Of a stretch of 64,000 bases of DNA, positions 33,369-45,754 are shown piece after piece (the stretch's first letter is position 1; every line of letters begins with the position of its first letter). The stretch comes from Brienomyrus brachyistius. Lineage: Eukaryota > Chordata > Actinopteri > Osteoglossiformes > Mormyridae. The stretch is from assembly GCF_023856365.1 (NCBI RefSeq), contig NC_064548.1:11643642-11707641 (forward strand). The letters are read 5' to 3'. The position numbers were made by a program, and so were the translations under genes. The notes under the pieces are model-generated. The model made no database searches. It had not been told where the DNA came from and saw nothing but the letters and a program-made list of their open reading frames with translations.

Positions 33369-33849
33369 CAGGCATTATTGTGCGTTAAGGCATCTGGCTT
33401 ATGCTGGATGCTGCATGATGCTACATGATGTTGCCTGCTGCCTCATACATGCTAAGATTTTCTATTATTTCATAATACATACCGATGAAGTTTCTTTACT
33501 TGACATAAGCTGGGATGAACTGAAACAGAAGGGGTGTTCATATTTAATCAGATTGAATACATATGACACTGACGCCAAAACCGCAGTACAAATCAGGCCG
33601 GCTGGCGCCGCAAATACCTCCATCACAGAGGACGCGCATGTAATTTACATGTAACTGTCACTTTAAAATAGCCTTTCAAACATAATTTCATTAGAGTTGG
33701 TGTTGCAGAATTAATTAATCTTTGCCAATAATTGGATAGTTCTTCTGAAACTTGGGTGGCATTTGATTTGAGAGTCTCCTGCATGACCTCATCAATCAAC
33801 AACGGGTTATCTGTAACCGCTGAAGTTAAAAGAAAGATTTAAATTTATT

Positions 33850-34115
33850 TGCCATTGGGATATGTCTGAGTAGAGGTACATAGAAATTCTTCAGTCTTTA
33901 CATGCCTCATCTTGCTCTCCAAGACAGACACAGACATGTATATATAGCCGAGAGTTTTAGGGTTAGAGTGCAGGGAAAGGCAGTGTACAACCCCCACAGC
34001 TGGGGTTAAGGGCTATGCTCATAGACCCAACAGTGATTTGATTGCTCTGCCAGCCATGCGGTTTAAACCCACGACCTTTGTGGCATTGCTACTCCACTGA
34101 GCTACAGTACTGTAC
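33850..34115 (-). repeat. SINE family B, long copy
   Basis: GGGGTTAAGGGCTATGCTCA, GACCCAACAGTGATTTGATT and GGTTTAAACCCACGACCTTT, followed by a CTCCACTGAGCTACAG antisense box-A region. It is close in structure to 45755-46065. Confidence 0.65.
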
Positions 34116-35385
34116 TTGCAGTCAAAGAAAATGACGTTTAAATGATCTTCATGTTGCTGTAAAGCTATGATATTGTGCTATTATGCATGTCAAAGATTGT
34201 CAGCTTAGTCATTCCAAAACGTCTGCTAAAATCACCCCAGTATTTGCAGCAACTGTCCAATACATGGATATATTTTTTGACCCGACATCTACTCCACCTT
34301 GACTGGCTAATGCATAGCTCACTAATTTAATTAATTAATTAAGTGAGTTGGTGGTGAAATGTAACATGGCGGAGGTGCTTTACACATCTAATGTTTTTTT
34401 TTCTGAGCAAATACACACTTACCTAGATAAATAGCCCTACACATTTTCTTTGACAGCCTAAGACATTTTTGCCGTACTAAACACTCCGGCATATTACTAT
34501 ATTAATTATTATGTTAGAGTAACTCAGAGAGACTGTGCAGAAACCTGATGAGAGTCTACATATTGTATACATGTGAGTTGTGGATTCACCTATAAGTGGA
34601 TGGAGAATCATCCAAATAATCAGCAATGAACGGAGGCAGAAGGGATTCTAATCATATCAACTCACTAAACTCATATCAACTTACTTCCTGCATCTTGCCT
34701 GACTCGTTTTTATCCAATCAAATTTCTCCAAGTTTAAACAGGTAAGCTCGTGCCTAAATCTTAAATAGCACATTCGGAACAATACTAATATTCAAACAAA
34801 GAGATAGGTCCGTAAACTGAACAATTTGCAGTAAGATGATTTTGCGGCGGTGTACAGGTTGGTTGCCTGGGCGCGAATGCGGCGTGCTCATGCGTGATGG
34901 ACTGTGGAGCAGAGCTGCCAGCTCTCCGTGCGGCGCGGTGGCACAGAGAGTGCCCACACAATATCACACTTCTCACTTACTGTACAGCAGCTTCAAAACT
35001 TGGGCTTTGTTTCTCTCATAACAAGAAAGAAATTTTTAAATCTCTTCTCTCCCGCAGGAATCTCAAGGCCGACCGCGGTGCAGTGAAAACAAGAAAGAAC
35101 GTGCTACGCTCTTCTGTTCCTTGCCGGCAGCCGGGGCATGACAGCTCCTTGTAGGATTAAGGAGTGACCTTTCTGCGAAGTGGGGGCTGCGGTTCGGCTG
35201 ACTGACGTACGGACGGACACCGGGCTGCTGTGGGGATAAAGGAGCACTTTCACAAGAATCGTTCACAGGTGCATCTTCATACCGTCAGTCATTACACTCC
35301 ACAATAAGTCACCCAATAGCAGGGGACGATAACCAACTTAGGAGTGAACCAGATCCACTTACAGTAGGAACACTGACAGAACATT
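34116..35385. other. Intergenic
   Basis: Unique, AT-rich. A TTAATTAATTAATTAA stretch is at about 34326-34341. No gene recognised. Confidence 0.45.
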
Positions 35386-35389
35386 GAAT

Positions 35390-35642
35390 TGTTCAATGTA
35401 TAACACACTTTCCAATACTATTCACTCCTGTGCTGTTACCACGGAATTCCATGCAATACTTCCCCTGACATTCTGTGCACTGTTACTGTGTACTGTTGTC
35501 TATTATTTATTTTTACTGTCTATTACTGTCCAATTGTCTTTTACTGTTTAAATGTCTGTATTGTGCTCCTGTAAGCCAGTACTTTCTTTCAGGATTAATA
35601 AAGTATCCGTCTGTCTGTCTGCCTATCTATCTGTCCATCTCT
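35390..35642 (+). mobile_element. Retroposon 3' end with TCTG/TATC tail
   Basis: The sequence ends GGATTAATAAAGTATCCGTC then tetranucleotide repeats, the common layout of a fish LINE/SINE 3' terminus with a polyadenylation-like AATAAA. Confidence 0.5.
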
Positions 35643-35644
35643 CA

Positions 35645-38068
35645 AGGCCAAGTAAGAGCAGACCTGCGATATTTTGCTAGAGTATAAAGACCACCACATA
35701 CAGCTGTCCACTCCAAAGGTAATGGGCAGAGAGATAAAAAATGAACAAGGAGTTTCCCCCCAACCCCCAGCCTAGCACATTTCATCAGTGATTCATGAGT
35801 GTACCTCTCCCCAGTGGATCCACTGCTCCTGAATACGAATCGCAGGCCACAGCAGACGGATAACCGAGAGCTCAGGTGTTCACAGCAGATGAGTAAGGCT
35901 TTCTCTCTATGCTTTGCCACCCCCACCAAAAGCTGCCCAGCAGCAGGGAACCCTAATCCAGCAGACATGTCAACAAATACACAATAATTCAACAATACTG
36001 CCTCTTCCATCTCCTATGCATGCAGCTGAACCTGTTCCTCGTCTTTTCCACCGAGTCATTTCCATTCAAGCACAGTGGCGGTACCAGTTATTTTAAACCT
36101 GAGTAAATCTGGATTAATTTGAAATATATACTTTCGTACATGACATTCCAGAAGGCAAAGAGTAATTGAGAGCATTGGGTCCACTGACCCACTGGGGGAC
36201 TGCAGTTTCCTTATGGAAACTTAAAGAGATAATTGATCTGTTTTTCTCCCCATTTTATACCAGTACTTCCGCTCGCGTGCCATGCATGCCAGGTGGGGAA
36301 CGGAAATCGAGTGCTGCGGCCTCCTTAGCTGTGGAGGGGATTCAGCAAAAGCCGGCATGTGAAACACCACACATGCAAATGAAGGTGTTCGGGACGGGAG
36401 GGGGGGGACCATATGCCTCACAGCATCTGCATGTGGCATCGGGGACTCGCAGTTCAGCCGTTCTAGAATCTTAATCCCGATCATCATGAAGGATAGCAAA
36501 GCTGCATGTTCATGTAGCCATGAAGGGTGTTTAAACTAGTGCTTAACGGAAGAATTTAATGGAGAATAAACAGAGCAACTAGCTACGTAATGGGTAACCA
36601 CGTGACCCTGAAAATGACACACAACACGCACCACTAAAGAAAGGGGTGTGGCCCTGGCATTATGGGAAAGATCATGATCTGAACTCTTCCATCCATCTCG
36701 GGGTCTCCTACCCTCAGAAGGCTATTTAAAGGAGCCTAGTGATCTGCCGCCTTCATTCCTATGGATGAACTCCTCGGTTAAAAGATGGACCCGCCGCTGG
36801 GCCTGACAGTGAGTCCCCACCCTCATTCTGATGTTGCGCGGGGGGGGGTAGCCACAGCTGGTCTGCGTGCAACCCACCATTCAATCATGCCGCACGTGAT
36901 TACATCTCCCGATGTGCCGTCGGGGCACGGATCTGCCCTTGACCTCTCAGCCTGCTTACCCCCCCCCCCCAGCCAGGGTTGATCGCACATCTTCCATGCC
37001 GTCATAGAGTGTAATGAGCCGCGTGGCTGGTTTCCTTGCTCTGCTTCTATTTTTGTGTGTGTGTGTGTATAAGTGGGGGGGGGGGGGGGTTCCTCTGTGC
37101 CTAGTGGCCCCATCCGCAGCAGATGGAATGTGGGGACACTTGACTTGCCAATGAGGGGAAATCCCCTTACGGGCGCTGGTTCCAGTGAGAACAATGCAGG
37201 GGCGGCCATCTTGGCTGCGGAGCCTCCTGTCTCCTCCCCAGAGCTACGCTGGGGAAGCTCGCCTGCTAATCCACCTCTTGACAGGCCAGAGTCTCACCAC
37301 ATCGGACCCAGGCCCAGTTAGCCTCCACGCTGACGCTCAGACAGTGCCTGGGACTCACTGCTGGCTCTCCCTCACAAAACACCTGAGTCCTCTAGATCTT
37401 GGTTTGGTTCCAGCATTCAGGCTGAATGAAATTAGGTCCCTTCAAACCTCCGAAACTAATACGATTGGAAAATTACACTCCTGCAAGTTTATAGCTTATA
37501 TCCCTCATTTTTGGGTAATTGGAAATAAATGGAAGAGAGGCTTCATCCTTCAACATTTTATTACTTAAAATGAACAATTAAGACATCACCGAACAAAAGC
37601 GCTAGACCCCATTACCATTAAAAACCAGAATATACTGACCGAACCAGATCATTAATAGCAACAAAAGCAGCATCTTTCCAAAAAAAAGAATGGAGCTACA
37701 AGATTAAAGGCAGTCCCAGGCAACTAATGAGTGCAAGAGCCACATTGCTGAGGCTAATTATGTGTCACATTATCAAGGTTAATCACGTGCACACTGTCAA
37801 AGTTGGACGACGAGGCGCAAGAACTGGAAGCAAGCTATTTAGCACAAGACTAATCTGTATTAGCAAAGTTACTACTAGTGCTAGGAGAAACGCTCACAAT
37901 GTTTACCGAGAGTCTTAACCGCATAAAGAAATTAATTCAGAATAATAAACAATGCCTCTTCAGTCTGTTTTACTATTGAATTTCACTGTCTGCAAACATT
38001 GCTCAGAATTTCACGGGGTACTTGTACAGACATCCTATCTTAGGCATGCTGACATCAGAGGGATAATC

Positions 38069-38070
<2 letters not shown>
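35645..38070. other. Intergenic
   Basis: No gene recognised. It contains G runs at 36839-36848 and 37075-37089, the latter after a GT repeat, and a C run at 36960-36970. The remainder is unique. Confidence 0.45.
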
Positions 38071-38071
<1 letters not shown>

Positions 38072-38102
<31 letters not shown>

Positions 38103-38113
38103 GGGGGGGGGGG
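38072..38113 (+). repeat. (GT)n followed by G13
   Basis: A compound microsatellite, about 14 GT units running into a G homopolymer, immediately left of the hAT-like element. Confidence 0.95.
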
Positions 38114-38120
38114 TGCTGGC

Positions 38121-38288
38121 TAGGCTTGGGCGGGCACCACGTTATTTTCAATAAAATACCCCCCTGGGGGCAAATTTTCCCAGAATATGCTGGAATATCA
38201 GTGCCTTTTGAAATGCTGCCAAAATACGGTATGGCACGGTATAATGTCTTGATGGCATGATGGTACGATTAGATACTTACCAAGCCTA
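38121..38288. mobile_element. Short hAT-like non-autonomous element (168 bp)
   Basis: The ends TAGGCTTGGGC and TTACCAAGCCTA are inverted. The interior has AATACGGTATGGCACGGTAT, typical of fish hAT derivatives. The flanks GTGCTGGC and TTGCTAGC agree at 6 of 8 positions, the length of a hAT target duplication. Confidence 0.6.
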
Positions 38289-40565
38289 TTGCTAGCTGGC
38301 AGGCCCTGACTGGCCAATCAGGAGACTCAGGAGAATTCAGAATTTAGCTTTTGTCAACAAAATAACAAAATAATTTGAATGTTAACCAGCGACTTTTCTC
38401 ATGTGCAAAAGACCACATTTGCTCTACATAGAGAAAATCGTAAATACGTGGCACAATCAGTTTGATCACTTGACATGAGTCAGCGGAGTCAAGCAGTGTG
38501 TGGTTGCAGAGGTGCCTCAGCTAATCCCTCGCTATTGCTAATCACTGGAAGTTTCTCAAATGATGGATGTTACAAAGAGCCTGAACGGGGCCGAATAAGT
38601 CAGATAGCTTGAACTGTTCAATAAGATATTTATTATTTGTTTTCTTCTTGAAATGTCGGTAAATTTATCGGGATAATAGTGACTTGAAGTGTGGCATAAT
38701 TTATCAAAGTTTCCCCAAAACGAAGACAGAATAGGCTGATCTTGGGGGATAAAACTCCAGGCTGAAAATTAGTCCCACTCCGTGTCTGCTGGCTGGGTTT
38801 GTGGTGGTAAAACTTCTTGCTGAATAGCGGAACGACAATTTCCGGGAAGTTGTCCATCATTCGCGGGTGTCAGGGAGATGCTGTCAGTTTGCGAGAGACT
38901 CCCGGAACTTCTGGGAGAGGTAGGATGTCTGGGTGTTTCACGCCAAGACAAGCTGCAGGAACCGTTCGGCACAATCTAATAATGTATACTGTGCTGTCAT
39001 ACGGGCCCGTCGAAGTCTTTTCACTCGTGAACAAAAGACGTTGAAATGTTGGGAAGATGTAGTATTTACTACAGAACCCATACATTTTCATCCAGTAGAT
39101 GGAATTCGGAGCGGCGGTCTTACATCATTTTTACAGTGCCCCAGAGAGAGGACAGAAGGAGACAGATCAAATAGCGAGTAAATAGAGTCCTCTCAAAGCT
39201 ACTGCAGTACTGCAGAGCCAAAACAAGCCTGTAGGCTGTTTTCATTCATATTTGTGGGTAATTAGGATATATCTAAAGAAATTAGATAATTAGGTCTTAC
39301 CCGCCTTTTTTCCCCTTGACTTCAAATTAATTATGAAAATTCAGAGAGAGGAGTGTATAACTCCTATCACAAGGCAGAAAACAGAAAGAACATTTCAATT
39401 TGGTCTTTTTATAAGGACCAAAATTCTACAACAACAACACCGCATTTAATGGAGTACCCCAATATTCCCAATTACCCACAACAAATAGGATTAAGAGTGA
39501 TTTATTAACTAATTAGTTGCACTCATTTGGTGATAATTACTCAATTAATTTACTAAAGATAAGATTCTGAATATCAAACAAACACGCCCTCCACAAACGA
39601 CCAGCGACTGAAAATTGTATGAAAAAAACATTATTCAAAACGTCAAATAGGTTCATGTAGCCACTGAGGTTTCCCCGCATGTCAGACTGGGCTGTTTTGA
39701 TCTTGGGCTTGGCTCAAGCCTGGCGTACACACAACACTGTCCTGCAGGTCCGTTTACAGTCAGCGGCGTGTGACACCAAAGGACATCCATCTCATTCAGA
39801 TGGGGGTGGGGGAGACGGCAGGCAGGCAGAGTGAAAGCTCTGCCGGGGGGGGGGCTCACCCTGGCCTGCAATCTGAAAACAGCGGCCGCTGATGCCAATT
39901 TTAAACTGAATGCATTTTTCAACACAGTGCATTTGCAAAGGCCCCAGTAAGCCGTGTGGGGAATGGAAGTTGAAAACAGCGATCAGTTTGTCGTCTTTCC
40001 TCAGCATTGTGTCTTTTTCACATTAAAGCCAGCAGTAAATGTTTACTCTAAAGCACAATATTACAGCGTTTCACTCAAAAAACCTTGAATCAACACATCC
40101 AGCTTGTGGTGGATTCTGCACGCTACAACTTTTGGTTTGTTCTCAGAATACCCGATGGGGGTAGAAAATAACTGTTTCCTTGGTGGTGAATCAAAAGAAG
40201 AACCTCAAGAATCACACATTCTCTTTGTTCGTATTCGTTCAGCCTAGACCTCTTTCGCTGCTATTTGTGAACGCTGGAGTTTTCTGATTTATTTGGCCCC
40301 AGTAACCTGACACCAGAGTGTTGACAACAATCCCAAGACCCATAATCTCCACACTCAGCCCCAAAAGATATCAGTGGTGAATCTGTTTACTTGTGTTTGT
40401 ATCAAATCAGATCCTGTGCTTTATGTTTACATTTTTGTCCCATTTGGCCCAGCCCTGCTCTGTCCTCAGTTTTCCCCAAGACGAAAAGACATGGAAATAA
40501 ATTGCTTCTCACCTCTAGGTCCCCAAGCCATGTTACACGTATATCTCCACTGGAGAAGCTCTGAC
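38289..40565. other. Intergenic, candidate conserved noncoding block 39240-39570
   Basis: 39240-39570 is AT-rich, non-repetitive and crowded with TAATTA-type sites (AAATTAATTATG, ACTAATTAGTTGC, TGATAATTACTCAATTAA). The rest is unremarkable. Confidence 0.45.
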
Positions 40566-40890
40566 AGAATCAAACCTCAGTCAAGTACAAAAAGTTGGGA
40601 TGCTGTGTAGAATGTAAATAAAAAAAGAATGCAATAATTTACAAATCATCCATCCACCCATTGCCAACAAAAGACCGGAAAATGCTAAAACAGAACACCT
40701 GGTTGAATATCTCACAACTAACTAGGTTAATTAGCAACAGGTCACTAAAAAGAGTCCCCCCCCCAGAGAGGCAGAGTCTTTGTGCAATGAAGATTCTGTG
40801 AAAGACTGTGGGCAAATAGTGCAACCATTGAAGAATAATGTTCCTCAATGGTCCAAAAATTTTTTCCCCAAAGAATTTGGAAATTTCACT

Positions 40891-40940
40891 ATCATATCAT
40901 ATCATATTATATCATATCATATCATATCATATCATATCAT
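40891..40940. repeat. (ATCAT)n pentanucleotide repeat
   Basis: Ten ATCAT-type units with one variant, inside the left half of the decayed transposon. Confidence 0.9.
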
Positions 40941-41256
40941 TAAAAGTTATCCAGAAGAAATCTCTGAGAATCTGGAGAAATCTCTGTACACAAGGAACAA
41001 GGCTGAAGATCAAATATTGGATAGTCATGATCTTCAGGTTCTCAAGTGGCACCGCATTAAAACAGACATGATTGCATAGTGGAAATCACTACATGGGCTC
41101 AGGAACACTTCTGAAAACCGTTGTCTGTGAATACAGTTTGCCACATCCACAAATGCAGGATGAAACCATATCTACACATGATTGAGAAACGCTGCTGAAT
41201 ACTCTGGGCCGTAGCTCATTTAAGTTGGGCTGAGCCAAAATAGAAAATTGTCCTGT

Positions 41257-41556
41257 TGAGAGGAGCCACATGAGGTGGCTCGGGCATCTGATTAGGATGC
41301 CTCCTGGACGCCTCCCTGGTGAGGTGTTCCGGGCATGTCCCACTGGGAGGAGGCCCCGGGGAAGACCCAGGACATGCTGGAGGGACTATGTCTCTCGGCT
41401 GGCCTGGGAACACCTCGGGATCCCCCTAGAGGAGCTGGATGAAGTGGCGGGGGAGAGGGAAGTCTGGGCCTCCCTGCTGAGACTGCTGCCCCCACGACCC
41501 GACCTCAGATTAAGCAGAAGATGATGGATGGATGGATGGATGGATGGATGGATGGG
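41257..41556 (+). mobile_element. 5'-truncated LINE fragment with 7-bp target duplication
   Basis: The frame at 41270-41524 reads MRWLGHLIRMPPGRLPGEVF ... WRDYVSRLAWEHLGIPLEEL ... LLRLLPPRPDLR, a C-terminal segment widespread in fish non-LTR retrotransposons. A (GATG)n tail follows. GTCCTGT flanks both sides (41250-41256 and 41557-41563). The LINE clade is not assigned. Confidence 0.75.
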
Positions 41557-41606
41557 GTCCTGTGGTCTGACGAATCAAAATTTAGAAATCTTTTTGGAAA
41601 TCTTGG

Positions 41607-42086
41607 ATGCGTGTTCTCTGGGCTAAAGAGGAAAAGGACCATTCAGCTTGTTATCAAAGGACAGTTCAAAAGCCAGCATCCATGATGCTGAATGATATAC
41701 TGTATACAGGTTTTGGAGCAATATATGCTGATATACATCCGGACAGTGTCTTTTTCAGAGAAGGCCGTGAATATTTCAGCCAGACAATGCCAAACCACCT
41801 TCTGCACAAATTACAGCAGCATGGCTCCATAATAGAAGAGTCCGGGTGCAAGACTGGCCTGCCTGTAGTCCAGACCTGCCACCCATTGAAAACGTACATC
41901 ATGAAACGAAAAATACGACTAAGGAGACCACAAGCTGTTCAGCAGTTAAAATCCTATATCAGGCAAGAATGGGACAACATTTCACTTTCAGAACTCCAGC
42001 AACAGGTCTCCTCAGTCCCCAAACGTTGTTATTGCAATCTGTTTTCATTTACATTTTACATAGTAACTCAACGTTTTTGGAAATGA
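41607..42086 (+). pseudogene. Transposase remnant (C-terminal part, frameshifted)
   Basis: The frame starting 41607 carries FFREGREYFSQTMPNHLL and later the MKRKIRLRRPQ segment. The intervening SPDLPPIENV motif appears in the +2 frame (41846-42094), so at least one frameshift separates them. No intact catalytic triad can be read. Confidence 0.6.
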
Positions 42087-42264
42087 GGTTGTAATACGTT
42101 ACTTTCATTATGCTGTACACACTAAGTTAAATATGCACAGAAAAAGAGGGGATTTTTGGTTTTATGCTTATATTAATATGATCATATTTTCTGTAGTACA
42201 GGCAATATAACTAAAGTTACCATTACAAAATTAAATGCTCACGTGAAATGCTGTAGAATTCCAG

Positions 42265-42522
42265 CATTTCCTTCGGGTATTCCAGTTTCCCCCCACAGTC
42301 CAAAGACATGCTGAGGTTAACTGGAGTTACGAAATTGCCCATAGATGTGTGTGTGAGTGTGTGTGAGTGCATGGTGTGTGAGTGTGCACTGCGATGGGTT
42401 GGCACCCCATCCTGGGTTGTTCGCTGCCTTGCGCCCGTAGCCTCTGGGATAGACTCCGGACCCCTGTGACCCTAAACAGGATAAGCAATTACACCAAATG
42501 GATGGATGGATGGATGGAAGGA
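42265..42522 (+). repeat. SINE family A, 3' two-thirds
   Basis: CCCCCCACAGTCCAAAGACA, GCGATGGGTTGGCACCCCAT and GGATAGACTCCGGACCCC, ending (GATG)n at 42498-42520. The tRNA-like head is missing. Confidence 0.8.
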
Positions 42523-43280
42523 AGGAAATGCTGTGGAATTCCATGGAGAGCTTGCAAGACTGATATAGCAGAAAAAAAACTGTTTATCAATGGAAAATTG
42601 GATGTATGCAAAGATATTTCTACTGCAACCTCTTAAAACTGTATAAGAACTAAGAAACCTGGAGGATGAATGGCAGGCGCAAAGTTTAGCAGCAAAAGTG
42701 TCTGTACAGCATCCACAGAATGGTCCCTGGAAATGTTTTATCAAGCCTGAGTGAAGATGAAGCCCAATTTCATCATTCTGCTAACCCAAAAAACAATCAT
42801 GCAGTGTGGAATCTAATTTGTGTAAAAAAAAAACAAAAAACGAAAATGGGTTATTTATGACTAACCAAAACCTACCATAAATCAACACGCCAGCTAAAGA
42901 AAATAGCACCTAGCTAACGAGCTCAAAGTAGGACCAGACTGCGGTATTTAATATCAAACAGCCAATAAAGGATAAATTTAGATGTTGCGCAGGGAAACCA
43001 GATGAGGGGCCTTTTGATGAACACTGCAAGAAAAAAGGGAAAAGTCGCGGCCAAACAGAGACAAAGACGTCCGACCAATAAAGGATTTTATTTCCTGCAG
43101 TTGCAGTGGCCAGTGGAATTTCACATCAAGGAAAACACTGAGCAATATGAAGTGAACTATGTCAGGGAATAAAGGGCCATGTCTTTGAAGGGCCACAGCT
43201 GACTGCCTGCATCGAGAAGGTTTACCTGTGAGTCACTGCCATACAGCTGGACATGGGTGCAGTTAAGGGAGTTGTCTGTG
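42523..43280. other. Intergenic
   Basis: No gene or named repeat recognised. A GGAAGGAAGG stretch follows the preceding SINE tail. Confidence 0.45.
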
Positions 43281-43284
43281 CTCG

Positions 43285-43405
43285 TTATGTCATGGGTTTA
43301 AATCCTAGGGCTGATGGACTAACGTCTGATACTGGTCTGGGTAATGGAGGGGGAGCCTGGAGCCTATCCCAGGCAGCACAGGGTAGGGGTGCACCCTGGG
43401 AGGGA
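43285..43405 (-). repeat. SINE family A fragment, degraded
   Basis: GGAGCCTATCCCAGGCAGCA and GGGTAGGGGTGCACCCTGGG match the reversed tail of the family. Confidence 0.5.
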
Positions 43406-43884
43406 AGCTATAAATTCACATACTATGCTCAATTGCCAGTTAGGCTGAATGAACATTGTTGAACTATAGAAGGCAACTAGTGTGAAACGGAGGCAACAAA
43501 CAAACTCCAGAAATCAAGGAGGCAGAAATGGAACCCCCAGCCTTAGAGGCAGGATGCAAAGGCCATACCGGAATGCATTCATCAATTCCAGTCCAAAACA
43601 GGAAATGGAACTGGAGTAAGGATCATAAAAAAAAAACTATGGGGAACAGAACTGGAACTGAATGCAAATTTCTGGGGGACTTAAATTCCAACTCCAGTTC
43701 AATTTCCTGATTTGCACTGGAATTGATGAATGTATTCCAGAATGGACCCAACCCTGAACAGCACCACCCACTGTGGCAATTCTGGTGTAATATTACATCA
43801 CAAATTATAAGTATACTTAATAATAGTCGTACCATGATAACATTATCTTACGGGTACATATTTAAAAATGTATTTTTTTGTGTC

Positions 43885-44137
43885 ATCCATTCACCACTCC
43901 CACTTCTCCTATACGGGGGTCCAGAGTCTATCCCAGAAACTACAGGCACAAGGTAGGGAATATCCCAGGCTGGGGAGCCAACCCATCATAGGGCACACTC
44001 ACACACCAATCAGACACGCATGCATACCTATTGGTAATTTGGTAACTCTAATTAACCTCTGCATGCTTTTGGACTGTGGGGAGAAATTAGAGCACCTGGA
44101 GGAAACCCCATGATGACATGGGGAGAACAAGCAAACT

Positions 44138-44183
<46 letters not shown>

Positions 44184-44250
44184 CCAGAGCAGAGACTCGA
44201 ACCCTGGTCCCAGAGGTGCGAAGCAACCACGTTAACCACGGCCCCACCCG
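43885..44250 (-). repeat. SINE family A, near full length, with (CA)n expansion
   Basis: Reverse-complement of the whole family: CATCCATTCACC tail, CCAGGCTGGGGAGCCAACCC, GACTGTGGGGAGAAATTAGA, then GACTCGAACCCTGGTCCCAG (antisense box B). About 22 CA units (44139-44182) sit where the family has a short 'acacatg' segment. Confidence 0.8.
44139..44182. repeat. (CA)n microsatellite within a SINE
   Basis: About 22 CA units. The position corresponds to the segment between box B and the conserved middle of the SINE. Confidence 0.95.
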
Positions 44251-45750
44251 AATGAAGAAGCATTCAAACACCGAAAAAGCCTCCTTTAGTCACATTTTCT
44301 TGAATACGATTTAAAATTGTATTGTAGAAAAAAATCCCACTGCAAAAGAATTTCCTTCACGGTGATTTTAAGGCAATATCCATGACACCATAGATATTGC
44401 CATGCAGGGCTTTAAATGACAGAATAAAAGTTCATTTAAAGTGCAATCTGAGGATAAAAAAAAGTCTCAAATACAGCGATTTCTAACTATTCCGACCTGT
44501 GCTGGATTTTGACTTAGAGGCCACATTTCAAAATAAATTGAGCGTGATTCTCCATTCAACACAAAAGCATCAAACATCACTGACAAAGTTAAACAGAAAT
44601 ATAGCATATTTCAGATCCGTATCTCAGCTTCTCGAATAATGATCAAATTAACCTTGGACCTCTTGACTCGAAAGAGTTTGCGTGGCGTGTCGCCTGCCAA
44701 CGTTTGTTCAAACAAGGAGGCGGTAACTTGAGCCATCTTACTTAATCCCCAAAGGAGAGATGTGACGGAGCGCTCAATGGAAGGCTGATCGCTGCTCGCC
44801 GGCGACAAGCACCCTGAACACATGCTTCTTCGCTTACTCACCCAGGGAGAGGTCTGCTTCATTGATAAACATCATACATTCCATGAACCAGAACAGATTC
44901 CGTTGTAAAGGTTGAATTTCCTTCAATCATTTTCCACACGGCACAAAAGAATAAATAACACAGAACTGGCAAAACGCTCACCTTCCCTGAAGAAGAAGAA
45001 AAAAACATCTACATAAACAACAATCATTGTTTTTAACCGCAGCTAGAATAGCCATTTTACAAACATCGGCTTTGCCGTACACATCGACCAGATGACATAA
45101 GGTATCAGATGCGTTTATGCGTCAATGGATCGCACCCTTCTGTAGTAATTTGACTTTTGCACAAATCTGTGTACATGCCGAACATATAATATGAATATTG
45201 ATTCGTACTTACGGCACAGATTTTGACAACTTCAAGCCATCGATTTTTTTAATGAGTCCCGTCGCGTATATTAATCAGAGTTTTGTGGCGAGATGGTAAC
45301 CTTGCGTAGAGTATATGCTCTAAGCCTTTGGGGACTGAATATAACCTCTGTCTCCTTATGTAATTCCTGAGCAAGGCTGCAGGGAGCGGTTCGATCAACT
45401 ATTTATAAGGCCCTAAGGTGACACACATCCTTAAGGCTGACAAATGGGAGCCCTAAATAAACTTAGATAGATTTTGAAACTTGAAATACAAACAGCTAAA
45501 AATGAAATCTGGCACAGATGTGGGGCAGAGGAAAGCAACAACATATAATTCACCACATGAAGTAGCAGGCCTAGTCATCTTTCAGATCTTTAATTTCTTT
45601 CACGCTTATGCCGGCCTAGTATGTACTAATGTGCATTTACATTTGCTCAAGTGTAAAATGTGTAGAAATAAATGTCCATTAGATTTGACCAATTTGACTC
45701 ATAGTCGTATTTGATTTTGTCTCAACCTACTCCTTCACTGACATCTGTTG
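44251..45750. other. Intergenic, unique sequence
   Basis: No gene recognised. 44610-44870 has an 83-codon minus-strand open frame without a known family. It is non-repetitive and may be a conserved noncoding element. Confidence 0.4.
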
Positions 45751-45754
45751 GGAA

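Larger units (their letters stand above)
40571..42095 (+). mobile_element. Decayed DDE transposon (Tc1/mariner-like), split by a LINE
   Basis: Imperfect terminal inverted repeats: the left has AAACCTCAG...AAAAAGTTGGGATGCTGTG, the right has CAACGTTTTTGGAAATGAGGTTG. The right half encodes transposase-like pieces: ACSPDLPPIENV (around the expected last catalytic Glu), MKRKIRLRRPQAVQQLKSY and IRQEWDNISLSELQQQV, in different frames. A LINE fragment at 41257-41556 interrupts it. The family name is uncertain. Confidence 0.7.

Noticed and set aside
33980..34105. A tRNA-like segment on the minus strand
   Set aside because: It belongs to SINE family B; the same arrangement recurs at 45755 and elsewhere.
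41270..41524. An 84-codon frame as a host gene
   Set aside because: Its sequence is the C-terminal part of a fish LINE protein, next to a (GATG)n tail and inside target duplications.
44611..44862. An 83-codon minus-strand frame as a small gene
   Set aside because: No family, start context or splice partner recognised. Noted only as unique sequence.
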